From positions 52,367-116,366 of IMG/VR virus record IMGVR_UViG_3300030419_006105: 64,000 bases of DNA, one strand, 5' to 3'. A model generated the notes under the pieces. That model ran no database searches. It was not told where the DNA came from and saw nothing but the letters and a program-made list of their open reading frames with translations. Of this stretch, positions 17,607-24,793 are shown one piece after another. The position numbers were made by a program, and so were the translations under genes. Numbering within the stretch: position 1 is the stretch's first letter; every line of letters begins with the position of its first letter. The stretch is from a virus.

Positions 17607-18630
17607 AAAAATACTAGTTACTGGAGGTTTAGGTTTTATTGGAAGTCATTTCGTTGAACTACTACATAAAAAGTGTACAAATTGTATAATAACTATAGTA
17701 GATAATTATAGTTATTGTGTCTCTCAAAAAACAGAAGATTATTTATGGGATTTATATGAACCTTTTCCATGGTATAGGGGCGATAAAAAGAATAAATTAG
17801 AAATAATATATAGTGATATTAATGATTATGACGATGTAGCTAAACATGATTATATTATAAATTTTGCTGCTGAATCTCATGTAGATAATAGTATTAAGAA
17901 TGGAGACCCATTTTTAACATCTAATGTTAACGGTGTATACTATTTACTAAAACAAGTTAAAGAACATCAACGTTTTATTCAAATTGGTACTGATGAAGTT
18001 TATGGTAGTTTAGAGCTTAATTCTTCCCCAAGCGAAGAAGGTCATTTATTAGAACCATCTTCTGTTTATTCTTCAACAAAAGCAGCTGCAGATTTAATAT
18101 CCTTATCATTTTATCATACTTATAATAAAGATGTTATTGTAACAAGATGTACTAATAATTTTGGCCCTAGACAGTATCATGAAAAATTAATACCTGTAGT
18201 GATTAAAAAAGCATTAGCAGATGAATCTATACCGGTTTATGGCACTGGTGAAAATATACGACAATGGATATATGTAAAGGATCATTGTGAGAAAATTTAT
18301 AACATATTAAAGTTTGGTACTGCAGGAAAAATATATAATATAGCTCCAGATTACTACGAAGGAGAATCTGAAATTAACAATATTAATCTTGTTCAAGAAA
18401 TACTATTTAATCTTAAAAAACCAGAGAAATTAATATCGTTTGTTGAGGATAGGAAAGGTCATGATGTGCGATACTCTTTAAGGCAAGGTATGTATAGAGC
18501 TATGATGATAATGAATGATCAACAATTAGAACTACCAGGAATAGAAAAAACATTTGCCGATGATTTAAGATATACTATAATGTGGTACAAAAAACATAAT
18601 GACTGGTGGGACAAAAAATCTAATAATTGA
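17596..18630 (+). CDS. rmlB: dTDP-glucose 4,6-dehydratase (RmlB)
   Basis: 344 aa, full length. Cofactor motif TGGLGFIGSH (9-18), AAESHVDNSI (91-100), catalytic TDEVYGS (132-138) and Y158-x3-K162 (YSSTK) are the RmlB hallmarks; RCTNNFGPRQ and GENIRQWIYVKDH are the conserved substrate segments. It turns dTDP-glucose into the 4-keto-6-deoxy sugar used by the neighbouring RmlD-like reductase. Overlaps the FEN gene by 32 bp. Confidence 0.93.
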   Translation: MKNKKILVTGGLGFIGSHFVELLHKKCTNCIITIVDNYSYCVSQKTEDYLWDLYEPFPWYRGDKKNKLEIIYSDINDYDDVAKHDYIINFAAESHVDNSIKNGDPFLTSNVNGVYYLLKQVKEHQRFIQIGTDEVYGSLELNSSPSEEGHLLEPSSVYSSTKAAADLISLSFYHTYNKDVIVTRCTNNFGPRQYHEKLIPVVIKKALADESIPVYGTGENIRQWIYVKDHCEKIYNILKFGTAGKIYNIAPDYYEGESEINNINLVQEILFNLKKPEKLISFVEDRKGHDVRYSLRQGMYRAMMIMNDQQLELPGIEKTFADDLRYTIMWYKKHNDWWDKKSNN

Positions 18631-19543
18631 TGGTAATAACTTACTTTACAGAATATTCTGGACTAGTAACTATAAAATTGAAGAGTCACAAAGCCCTGGA
18701 CAAATTTTTTTATTTTTAAGATCATTAAAATCTTATGTAGATAAATTTCAACCAGATAATATTTATTGTACATGGGATAAGAAATTAGAATGGCCTTCAA
18801 CAAATTTTCGCAGAGAAGCTACTGCAGTACAATATAAAGCTGGGCGAGATGATGAAAAGTTTAAAGATGTTTTTGAATATGCTGAAAAAATACAGGAACT
18901 TATTAATGATTTAGGTGTATTTAATATATATCCTCTACGAATGGAGGCTGATGATTTAATGGCATATTTATCACACAGACTTCCAGGTCCTAGTGTAATT
19001 ATAACTACAGATAAAGATTTACTACAAACTGTATCTAAAAACACTATCGTATATAATCCTATAAAAAAGAAAGAAATAAATTTAAACAATTTTGAAGAAT
19101 ATACAGGTGTAAAAAAAGAATATTATATTTCGTTTAGAGCAGTAACTGGAGATAAGTCAGATAATATTCCTGGTTTTCCTAGATATGGTATAAAAAGATT
19201 CCTTAAATTAGAACATAAATTAGTTTCCCTAGAAGGTGAAGAAACTGCTCTAATAAAAGGAGATGCAATCACAGAAGAACAATTTGAAATATATAAGCGC
19301 AATTGGAAACTAATGGATCTTAAACAGGGATATGCTTATTATGATGACGAAGTACCAGCCTACGAAAAGCAATTAGAACAACTAAGAAACCATAAGAGTA
19401 ATTTTTCTAAATTTCTAGATGAAGCTAAAAAATTAAACTTATGGTCTATTGTGAGAAACTATACATCGTGGAGAAACTCGTTTGATAATAACGAGATTTT
19501 ATTAAATACTATTAACAAGGCTATAAAAAATGCATGTACCTAA
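18599..19543 (+). CDS. rnh: FEN-type 5'-3' exonuclease / RNase H (T4 Rnh-like)
   Basis: 314 aa against 305 in T4 RNase H. It has the acidic metal-site motifs of the FEN family: IIDGNN near residue 9-14, YCTWDKK, MEADDLMA, TTDKDLLQ, and GDKSDNIPGF followed by a helix-hairpin-helix-like YGIKRFL. It removes RNA primers and flaps at Okazaki junctions. The start ATG lies inside the rmlB 3' end; no later in-frame start keeps the first motif. Confidence 0.9.
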   Translation: MTGGTKNLIIDGNNLLYRIFWTSNYKIEESQSPGQIFLFLRSLKSYVDKFQPDNIYCTWDKKLEWPSTNFRREATAVQYKAGRDDEKFKDVFEYAEKIQELINDLGVFNIYPLRMEADDLMAYLSHRLPGPSVIITTDKDLLQTVSKNTIVYNPIKKKEINLNNFEEYTGVKKEYYISFRAVTGDKSDNIPGFPRYGIKRFLKLEHKLVSLEGEETALIKGDAITEEQFEIYKRNWKLMDLKQGYAYYDDEVPAYEKQLEQLRNHKSNFSKFLDEAKKLNLWSIVRNYTSWRNSFDNNEILLNTINKAIKNACT

Positions 19544-19709
19544 TCAACCAAAATCTATTATAGCTCCATCAGGAGCAACGGCGCGACCTGTACTTAAAAA
19601 TGTTCGGTTTGGTGATGAAATAAGAGTTGAAGCTCATTATACTGATCCAAAAACTGGACAATTTATTACTAAGATCAACGTCTCAGTTACTAAAGTAGAT
19701 GATCAGTGA
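19530..19709 (+). CDS. Small hypothetical protein, 59 aa
   Basis: Short frame from ATG at 19530 to TGA at 19707-19709. It begins MHVPNQPKS and then has alternating charged/hydrophobic strand-like segments (VRFGDEIRVEAHYTDP; GQFITKINVSVTKVDD). It fills the only gap between the FEN and primase genes, overlapping both (14 and 11 bp), and the coding-like composition makes it credible. Its regular strands suggest a small beta-barrel. Function unknown. Confidence 0.6.
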   Translation: MHVPNQPKSIIAPSGATARPVLKNVRFGDEIRVEAHYTDPKTGQFITKINVSVTKVDDQ

Positions 19710-20727
19710 GATAGTACCTCAAGAATATATTGTAGAAAAATTCTTTCAGTACGCAGGATATCCTAAGTACAAAAAAATTACTAATGTATATGAAGGTGGA
19801 TGCCCTATGTGTAGAGAGGGTAAATCCTGGGGTAAAAAACGTAGATTATATTTTGTAGCAAAACAAGATTATATATTTTGTCATAATTGTGGATGGTCTG
19901 GATCACCTGTAAAATGGGTACAAGAAGTTACAGGTAAAAACTATATAGAAATTGTTGAAGAATGTAAATCGTTTAACACATTTACTATACCGGAAGAAAA
20001 AGAAAATACACTTTCTATTGAAAAACCTCCTCCATCACTCCCTGGAGATTGTATTAATTTATACGATAAAACTCAGTGTAGTTTTTATGGTCATGAACCA
20101 ATGGTAAGACATGCAATTGATACATGTAAGAAGAGAAGATTGTTTAATGCAGTAAATAAGCCGAAGTCTTTATGGTTTTGTAGAAATGATTTTGTACATA
20201 AAAATAGAATAATAATTCCATTTTATGAAGATAATGATATTATTTTTTATCAATCACGAAAGTTAGAACAAAATAAAAAAGATACTAAACCAAAATATCT
20301 ATCAAAAATTGGAGCTGATAAAACTGTATTTAATTTTGATAAAGTACAAAATGAATTAGATTATATATTTGTGTTTGAAGGACCTATTGATAGTTTTTTT
20401 GTAAAAAATGGTGTTGCAGTAGGAGGTATTAGTAGAGGGAGATCTATTTTTACAAAACGACAAGAAAAACAAATAACACAAAAACCATTTCATAAACGAA
20501 TATGGGTTTTAGATAATCAATGGTGCGATCAAACTGCAAAAGAAAAAACCCTTTCATTATTAAGTCAAGGAGAAAAATGTTTTTTATGGCCTGAAGAATT
20601 TAAACATTTTAAAGATTTTAATGACATTTGCCAAAAAATAAACCGAGATTCAATTGAACCTCAGTTTATCGTAAAAAATAGTTATGCTGAATTAAAAGGT
20701 AAGCTTTTATTAACTAAAATCACCTAA
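19699..20727 (+). CDS. 61: DNA primase (gp61)
   Basis: 342 aa, the same length I recall for T4 gp61. N-terminal zinc ribbon with Cys35/Cys38 (CPMC) and Cys61/Cys64 (CHNC), then a TOPRIM-like core (VFEGPIDSFF near 225-234, then VGGISRGRS, then WVLDNQ). It makes RNA primers together with gp41. Its stop overlaps the 3' end of the convergent gene at 20720 by 8 bp. Confidence 0.9.
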   Translation: MISEIVPQEYIVEKFFQYAGYPKYKKITNVYEGGCPMCREGKSWGKKRRLYFVAKQDYIFCHNCGWSGSPVKWVQEVTGKNYIEIVEECKSFNTFTIPEEKENTLSIEKPPPSLPGDCINLYDKTQCSFYGHEPMVRHAIDTCKKRRLFNAVNKPKSLWFCRNDFVHKNRIIIPFYEDNDIIFYQSRKLEQNKKDTKPKYLSKIGADKTVFNFDKVQNELDYIFVFEGPIDSFFVKNGVAVGGISRGRSIFTKRQEKQITQKPFHKRIWVLDNQWCDQTAKEKTLSLLSQGEKCFLWPEEFKHFKDFNDICQKINRDSIEPQFIVKNSYAELKGKLLLTKIT

Positions 20728-21019
20728 CCACAATTAACTTTTTCGCGTCCGCTGCTGTTGCACATTTAACAGCTCCTAAAAATATATTATAGGAACCAGC
20801 AGCTGTACTCGCAGGAAATTCTATTCCTGTTGTAAATGGTGGTGATTCATCATCTTGTATAGCTGATTCAGTCATAATATAAGCAGTTACAACACCAGTT
20901 AAACTAGACGTAATAATAAGACCATCATAACCACCACCGGTTACATCTAGATCAATTTTATCTGTAGAGTTCCCGGCGCTAGCTCTTTTTGCCTCTGTAT
21001 ATGTACCACGTATAAACAT
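20720..21019 (-). CDS. Hypothetical small virion-like protein, 99 aa
   Basis: Small beta-rich protein (MFIRGTYTEAKRAS opening, a GGGYDGLIITSS segment and FPASTAAGSYNIFLGA), composition like phage decoration or fibre-associated proteins. It is the last gene of a three-gene minus-strand run (21752, 21349, 21019) that starts at a late box. Only a loose TAAAATA sits just before its start. No family recognised. Confidence 0.55.
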   Translation of the reverse strand: MFIRGTYTEAKRASAGNSTDKIDLDVTGGGYDGLIITSSLTGVVTAYIMTESAIQDDESPPFTTGIEFPASTAAGSYNIFLGAVKCATAADAKKLIVVR

Positions 21020-21037
21020 AATATTTTATTTTATTTT

Positions 21038-21349
21038 TTAACCTTCTGGTGTCCAGCCAGCTGGACGAGGTGTTGACCTATTATAACCAAATCTAATACA
21101 GTGACGACCCCATGCATCATCTAATTCTGCATCATTAGTATTAACAGGTGTACCTGCCTCTTCTGCAACTTTAGCAGCAAGTGCAGCTTCAGCAGCAGCT
21201 TTAGCTTCGGCAGCTTCTTGAGCTTCTTTAGCAGCTCTTGCAGCAGCCTCATCAGCTTCTTGTTGGGCTTTTTCAGCTTGTGCTTCTTCTTCAGCAGCAA
21301 TTGCTTCTAATTCCTCTTTTGTTTTATCTTCAAAATTTAACTCAGACAT
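21038..21349 (-). CDS. Ala/Glu-rich coiled-coil protein, 103 aa
   Basis: Residues about 8-70 are a nearly uninterrupted Ala/Glu/Lys/Gln helix (heptad-like AEEEAQAEKAQQEADEAA pattern), followed by a short globular end with WGRHCIRFGYN and a Pro-rich tail. Probably an elongated assembly or virion-associated protein. A TAAATA box (21361-21366 on the minus strand) lies 11 nt before the ATG. Function unknown. Confidence 0.6.
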   Translation of the reverse strand: MSELNFEDKTKEELEAIAAEEEAQAEKAQQEADEAAARAAKEAQEAAEAKAAAEAALAAKVAEEAGTPVNTNDAELDDAWGRHCIRFGYNRSTPRPAGWTPEG

Positions 21350-21359
21350 AGTATTATAA

Positions 21360-21752
21360 TTATTTATGTTTTTCTATATAAAGGTTCTTGAATATTTGAT
21401 TCAGACTTGCGAGTCTTTCACAAATATCTAAAATTTCACTCTTCGTGGCATCAGATACACCATCAAAAATTGTTCCGGTCTTGTTATCAGTTCTTAAATA
21501 ACCCAGGACACTATCTGTACCACCATTTAAATATTCAATTACTTCATCGATATTACTTACCCATTCTTGTAATTGTTCTAGTTCGTGTGCAGTATTTGGC
21601 TGGTTATCTTGTACATCTTCAAAATCTCTAGCATTTTCCGGTTTATCTAAGGTATTAGCAAATGACTGGGCGTCATCACTCGGTTCTGCGTCAATCGCTG
21701 GAACGTCGTCTTCTTTTAATAAAGATAAAAATCTATTTTCAAACTTTCCCAT
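21360..21752 (-). CDS. Hypothetical protein, 130 aa, late gene
   Basis: Acidic helical protein opening with MGKFENRFLSLLKEDD, an N-terminus style also seen in other small virion-associated proteins of marine T4-like phages by my memory. The last third (TKSEILDICERLASLNQIF) is a clear amphipathic helix. A late box TAAATA (minus strand, 21758-21763) ends 5 nt before its ATG, within the 21-bp divergent gap to the plus-strand gene at 21774. Confidence 0.6.
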   Translation of the reverse strand: MGKFENRFLSLLKEDDVPAIDAEPSDDAQSFANTLDKPENARDFEDVQDNQPNTAHELEQLQEWVSNIDEVIEYLNGGTDSVLGYLRTDNKTGTIFDGVSDATKSEILDICERLASLNQIFKNLYIEKHK

Positions 21753-21773
21753 GTAAGTATTTATTAAATACTT
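21753..21773. promoter_or_regulatory. Divergent late promoter pair in a 21-bp gap
   Basis: The gap contains TATTTATTAAATA: a minus-strand TAAATA at 21758-21763 (5 nt from the 21752 start) and a plus-strand TAAATA at 21765-21770 (3 nt from the ATG at 21774, or 6 nt from the ATG at 21777). Confidence 0.6.
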
Positions 21774-22142
21774 ATGATGAAAGGCATACTTTTCGAAGAT
21801 TTATATAAGTACACCAACAAGTACTGGAAGGACGTAAAGTCTAGACATGTTCGACCAACTACTAAAACACTTGCTGATATCGCTAAAGCAAGCCCAGAAA
21901 CATATAACAAAGTTAAAGCAGAGTTAACACCATTTCCTGGTGACCATGTAGTGGAACAGCTAGGATCTGCCTTTAAAAGTATATCGGACGCTACCTATCT
22001 CTTGAATCAATTATTCGAGAACCCTACAGTAAGATCAGATGAAGAGACTAAAACATCCGTAAATAATAAGTTGCAAAAAATTCAGGATCTTATAAAATCG
22101 ATAGCGGACGATTTAGATCATGATGGCGCAAATAATTCGTAG
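21774..22142 (+). CDS. Hypothetical protein, 122 aa, late gene
   Basis: Helical, charged protein (LFEDLYKYTNKYWKDVKS opening, and KTSVNNKLQKIQDLIKSIADD near the end). Two start codons are adjacent, 21774 and 21777; the second gives the 6-nt spacing from the late box seen elsewhere and may be the true start. Overlaps the next gene by 23 bp. No family recognised; a virion or head-assembly role is guessed only from the late box. Confidence 0.55.
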   Translation: MMKGILFEDLYKYTNKYWKDVKSRHVRPTTKTLADIAKASPETYNKVKAELTPFPGDHVVEQLGSAFKSISDATYLLNQLFENPTVRSDEETKTSVNNKLQKIQDLIKSIADDLDHDGANNS

Positions 22143-22509
22143 TTTAATATACCTAATAATAATTTCAAGTAGCATAGGTGGTATTTATTACTTCTTTAAC
22201 CCTACATTAATATCTTTTATTAAAGCTACTATTTTTACAGCAGGTGTACAGATAATTTTCTTTATTTTGTACAATAACATTCTTAGATATATTGCACAAC
22301 TACAATTAGAAAAGGAAGCATTATCATTAGCTCAATTAGCTAATAAAAATAAAATATTAGCTGAATGCCAAGGATGTAAAAAAACAAATAGTGTTGATAT
22401 TGACCTTTCAGAAGAAAATCAATTTACTTGTGAATGTGGTGCAGAGAATAAAATCGAAATCGACATGAACACCGTATTAGTTACAAATATTATATATGAC
22501 AACAAATAA
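22120..22509 (+). CDS. Membrane protein with C-terminal zinc-ribbon-like domain
   Basis: 129 aa. Two hydrophobic segments (about 5-26 and 33-57) suggest a hairpin in the membrane, then a helix, then a small Cys cluster CQGC near 86-89 and CEC near 105-107, the spacing of a minimal zinc ribbon. Topology would leave the ribbon in the cytoplasm if the N-terminus is cytoplasmic. No recognised family. The layout (TM hairpin plus metal knuckle) differs from a holin. Confidence 0.6.
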   Translation: MMAQIIRSLIYLIIISSSIGGIYYFFNPTLISFIKATIFTAGVQIIFFILYNNILRYIAQLQLEKEALSLAQLANKNKILAECQGCKKTNSVDIDLSEENQFTCECGAENKIEIDMNTVLVTNIIYDNK

Positions 22510-22738
22510 GACGAAAATAAATTACTCATCATTAGCTAGGTGGTTATGCCTATATGAAGCAGTTAATATTATATCTGAAAAAGCAGAAAAAATGGGAAGC
22601 TCAAAAGATTGCTTAAAACCAATTCCTATTAACAAATATATAAACGAGAGATATCATTCAGTTCTTAAAGACATAGAATATGAATATGAAAACGAGGAAG
22701 AAACTATTAATAATAGTCCCCGTAAACGTCGTCATTAG
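22496..22738 (+). CDS. Hypothetical protein, 80 aa
   Basis: Short protein with helical start (SSLARWLCLYEAVNIISEKAEK) and an acidic then basic tail (YENEEETINNSPRKRRH). Overlaps the membrane protein gene by 14 bp and runs 32 bp into the convergent gp14-like gene. No family recognised. Confidence 0.5.
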   Translation: MTTNKTKINYSSLARWLCLYEAVNIISEKAEKMGSSKDCLKPIPINKYINERYHSVLKDIEYEYENEEETINNSPRKRRH

Positions 22739-23447
22739 TTCCATAGTCAAAATACGAAGATTGTTCCGTATCTAAATCATTAATATAATCAGTTTCAATT
22801 GCAGTTAACGGCCCTACACCAGATGTATCTGTAACCATAGTAGAACCAGTTTCTGAGTCCAGCCCCGGTAGGAATGTATGATCATTCCTCCGGGCTTTTA
22901 ATTTGAAAACATAATGTCCTTGTAACTGATTTATTTCACCAACCATTTGATCCATGCGTTCTGTAACTTCGAATATTTTACCGTCTTTATTACCAGGTCG
23001 ATCATCTCCATATTCAGTTAATTGAAAAGCATCTCCTGCTTTTGGTATTGACGCAGTAACTGAGCCAGTATATGATGATACATTTTCTTGAAAGGTTTGT
23101 ATATCTATTACTGCGTCTATCTCATCATCTGAAACAAGACCGTATTGTGAATAAGTTAATGACCCATCTGTTAAAGTCATTAACATTACAAATGTTGTTT
23201 TTGGGTGAAAACCTTGATGTGTATTTTCACCATAAACTTTGTCTGAAGCACTTAAAGTAAAATTACGAACATAATAATCTATTTCAGTACCATATAATCG
23301 AATTTGTTCCTTCCACCATTTTTTATATGTTTGAGCTCGCTCATTAACATTATAACCCTTATAGTTGAACCTATTAACATCAGTATTTTCTCCACCGCTT
23401 AAATACTGAACTGCAGTAATAGATTCTGTAAGAAACCCTTGTGCCAT
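22707..23447 (-). CDS. 14: gp14-like neck protein
   Basis: 246 aa against 256 in T4 gp14. Matching stretches by eye: YGTEIDYYVRNFTLSASDKVYGE against T4's CYYVPREYVSPDLIFGE, the SYSQYGLVSDDEIDAVI-like region against T4's FSNFGMQVQDEVTLSI, and IPKAGDAF against T4's PKEGDLIYF. The Asp/Tyr-rich end (FDYGTNDDVYGDYY) is also gp14-like. gp14 seals the portal after DNA packaging and joins head to tail. It starts at the last base of the upstream minus-strand gene's stop. Confidence 0.7.
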   Translation of the reverse strand: MAQGFLTESITAVQYLSGGENTDVNRFNYKGYNVNERAQTYKKWWKEQIRLYGTEIDYYVRNFTLSASDKVYGENTHQGFHPKTTFVMLMTLTDGSLTYSQYGLVSDDEIDAVIDIQTFQENVSSYTGSVTASIPKAGDAFQLTEYGDDRPGNKDGKIFEVTERMDQMVGEINQLQGHYVFKLKARRNDHTFLPGLDSETGSTMVTDTSGVGPLTAIETDYINDLDTEQSSYFDYGTNDDVYGDYY

Positions 23448-23785
23448 TATTTTTTAATATAATATTTGTTATCAGCGATATAAAATGTAATACCAGTATT
23501 ACCTAAGTTCCGCGAGCCTTTTTCTTCTAAATCAGTAATATTAAATAATTGCTTTACTGACTGTACTTCTTGATCATTCAATAAAAATAAACCTGATTGC
23601 ATATTTTTAAGCTGTTTTAACTTACGAGGGTAATTTGAATCAGCTCTATGTACATCAGGTAATATGTTCATTTTACCTCCTTTACGCCCTTGTAAACCAG
23701 TAGATCCTTTGAATCTTCTACTACCTAATACATTTCTCAATTTAGGAGGTTGTCTAAGAAGCTCTAGAAATATCTTTTTAAACAT
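23447..23785 (-). CDS. Hypothetical protein, 112 aa, late gene
   Basis: Basic N-terminal half (KIFLELLRQPPKLRNVLGSRR, then GRKGGKMNILPDVHRA) and a C-terminal half with regular strands (GNTGITFYIADNKYYIKK). A late box TAAATA (minus, 23792-23797) ends 6 nt before the ATG and lies immediately after the terminator of the upstream operon. Position beside gp14 suggests a neck or head-completion role (gp13 would be expected there), but I see no clear similarity. Confidence 0.5.
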   Translation of the reverse strand: MFKKIFLELLRQPPKLRNVLGSRRFKGSTGLQGRKGGKMNILPDVHRADSNYPRKLKQLKNMQSGLFLLNDQEVQSVKQLFNITDLEEKGSRNLGNTGITFYIADNKYYIKK

Positions 23786-23797
23786 TTTAATTATTTA
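23786..23797 (-). promoter_or_regulatory. Late box before the 23785 gene
   Basis: TAAATA on the minus strand at 23797-23792, 6 nt from the ATG at 23785, directly downstream of a terminator, so this transcript is insulated from the previous one. Confidence 0.6.
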
Positions 23798-23799
23798 AT

Positions 23800-23827
23800 A
23801 AAAAAAGCCCCCTGCAAGCAAGGGGCT
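23800..23827 (-). terminator. Intrinsic terminator after the acidic 308-aa gene
   Basis: On the minus strand AGCCCC pairs with GGGGCT around an inner TGC/GCA stem, followed by T7. Confidence 0.85.
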
Positions 23828-23852
23828 CTTTAAAGGTATTGTTTATTGTCGA

Positions 23853-24356
23853 TTAGACGGCTTGTGAACCAGGCTTACCTGCACCTTTTGCATTACCAGG
23901 TTTCTTGCCTTCACCAGTGTCTTTACCAGTGGATTGCTCATCAGTTCCACCACCATCACCAGTACCAGAGGACTTACCACCTAAAGCATCGGCTGGTGCT
24001 TCAGTAGTTTTACCACCACCGTCGGAAGGATCGTGACCAGTCTTTTTACCGTCACTAGTTGCTTTACCTGTTGTTGGATCAACATCTTCTTCGACTTGCT
24101 CCTCTTCAGTATCAGCTAGCGGATCATCTTCTCCAACATCACCGGCTTCTTCTTCGTCTCCACCTAGTTGGTCGACTATAGCTTTAAGAGCGTCAGCCTG
24201 ATCTGCTGTTAATGTAACAGTGACATCGTCACCGACACCATTTTCATCACCAACGTCAAGACCAGCATCATCACCTGGAATACCAAGATCAAAATCCTCG
24301 TCTTCACCCATTACGCTCTCGTAGAGCTTATCAAATATTGATTTATCTTCCGACAT
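23853..24356 (-). CDS. Internal-start product (167 aa) of the acidic gene
   Basis: In-frame ATG at 24356 is preceded by AAAGG (minus, 24368-24364; 7-nt spacing) and, further up, a late box TAAATA (minus, 24382-24377). This is the same layout as at the tail sheath gene, the only other place in the window where late box and Shine-Dalgarno are combined so clearly. The protein begins MSEDKSIFDKLYESVM and lacks the zinc knuckles of the long form. Confidence 0.6.
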   Translation of the reverse strand: MSEDKSIFDKLYESVMGEDEDFDLGIPGDDAGLDVGDENGVGDDVTVTLTADQADALKAIVDQLGGDEEEAGDVGEDDPLADTEEEQVEEDVDPTTGKATSDGKKTGHDPSDGGGKTTEAPADALGGKSSGTGDGGGTDEQSTGKDTGEGKKPGNAKGAGKPGSQAV

Positions 24357-24779
24357 AATATTACCTTTGTTAGAATTATTTATGCTCTCATTCGTAGTTT
24401 TTTTGGACTTTTGGTCCTTTTCTTCCTCATCAACCGGTTCTTGTAAATCAGCATGTATACGATCACATGCACTATCAGCTATTTTTTCATCAGCATCTAC
24501 TTCATCCTTAGGTCGCTGATCTGTAGCTTTTTCTTTGAGAACACCTGTACCTTCACATATTGTGCAACATTCATTCTCAAGTTTACCTGTACCTTCGCAT
24601 TGCTCACATTGTAATGCGTCTTGAGCTTCATTAGCTGTTTCTTTGTCTTTAAGAGCTTTTTTCATTGGCTCTTTTTTATTTCCGTCTTTATCGGCATCAA
24701 GAAAATCAGGCTTTTTACCTTTTTCATTTACCGATTTGACATAAGCCTCATTTAACATGTCGAAATCTTTTCCGGTCAT
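23853..24779 (-). CDS. Acidic low-complexity protein with a DnaJ-type half zinc finger (possible prohead core/virion protein)
   Basis: 308 aa. The N-terminal third carries two CxxCEGTG knuckles (CEQCEGTG at 58-65 and CTICEGTG at 72-79), half of a DnaJ cysteine-rich domain. The second half, from Met142 (MSEDKSIFDKLYESVMGED), is Asp/Glu-rich and then Gly/Thr/Lys low complexity. A late box and Shine-Dalgarno precede Met142, so a 167-aa product from 24356 is probably made as well, or mainly. Acidic scaffold-like composition and the terminator right after suggest a prohead core or abundant structural protein; this is inference. The full-length start has a late box 5 nt upstream. Confidence 0.6.
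   Translation of the reverse strand: MTGKDFDMLNEAYVKSVNEKGKKPDFLDADKDGNKKEPMKKALKDKETANEAQDALQCEQCEGTGKLENECCTICEGTGVLKEKATDQRPKDEVDADEKIADSACDRIHADLQEPVDEEEKDQKSKKTTNESINNSNKGNIMSEDKSIFDKLYESVMGEDEDFDLGIPGDDAGLDVGDENGVGDDVTVTLTADQADALKAIVDQLGGDEEEAGDVGEDDPLADTEEEQVEEDVDPTTGKATSDGKKTGHDPSDGGGKTTEAPADALGGKSSGTGDGGGTDEQSTGKDTGEGKKPGNAKGAGKPGSQAV
24357..24382 (-). promoter_or_regulatory. Internal late promoter plus Shine-Dalgarno
   Basis: Minus strand: TAAATA at 24382-24377, AAAGG at 24368-24364, ATG at 24356. It lies inside the open frame of the 308-aa protein. Confidence 0.6.
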
Positions 24780-24793
24780 GTAAATATTTATTA
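24780..24793. promoter_or_regulatory. 14-bp bidirectional late promoter (TAAATATTTA palindrome)
   Basis: The palindrome TAAATATTTA (24781-24790) gives TAAATA on the plus strand ending 7 nt before the terminase ATG at 24794 and TAAATA on the minus strand ending 5 nt before the ATG at 24779. The whole divergent gap is only 14 bp. Confidence 0.65.
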
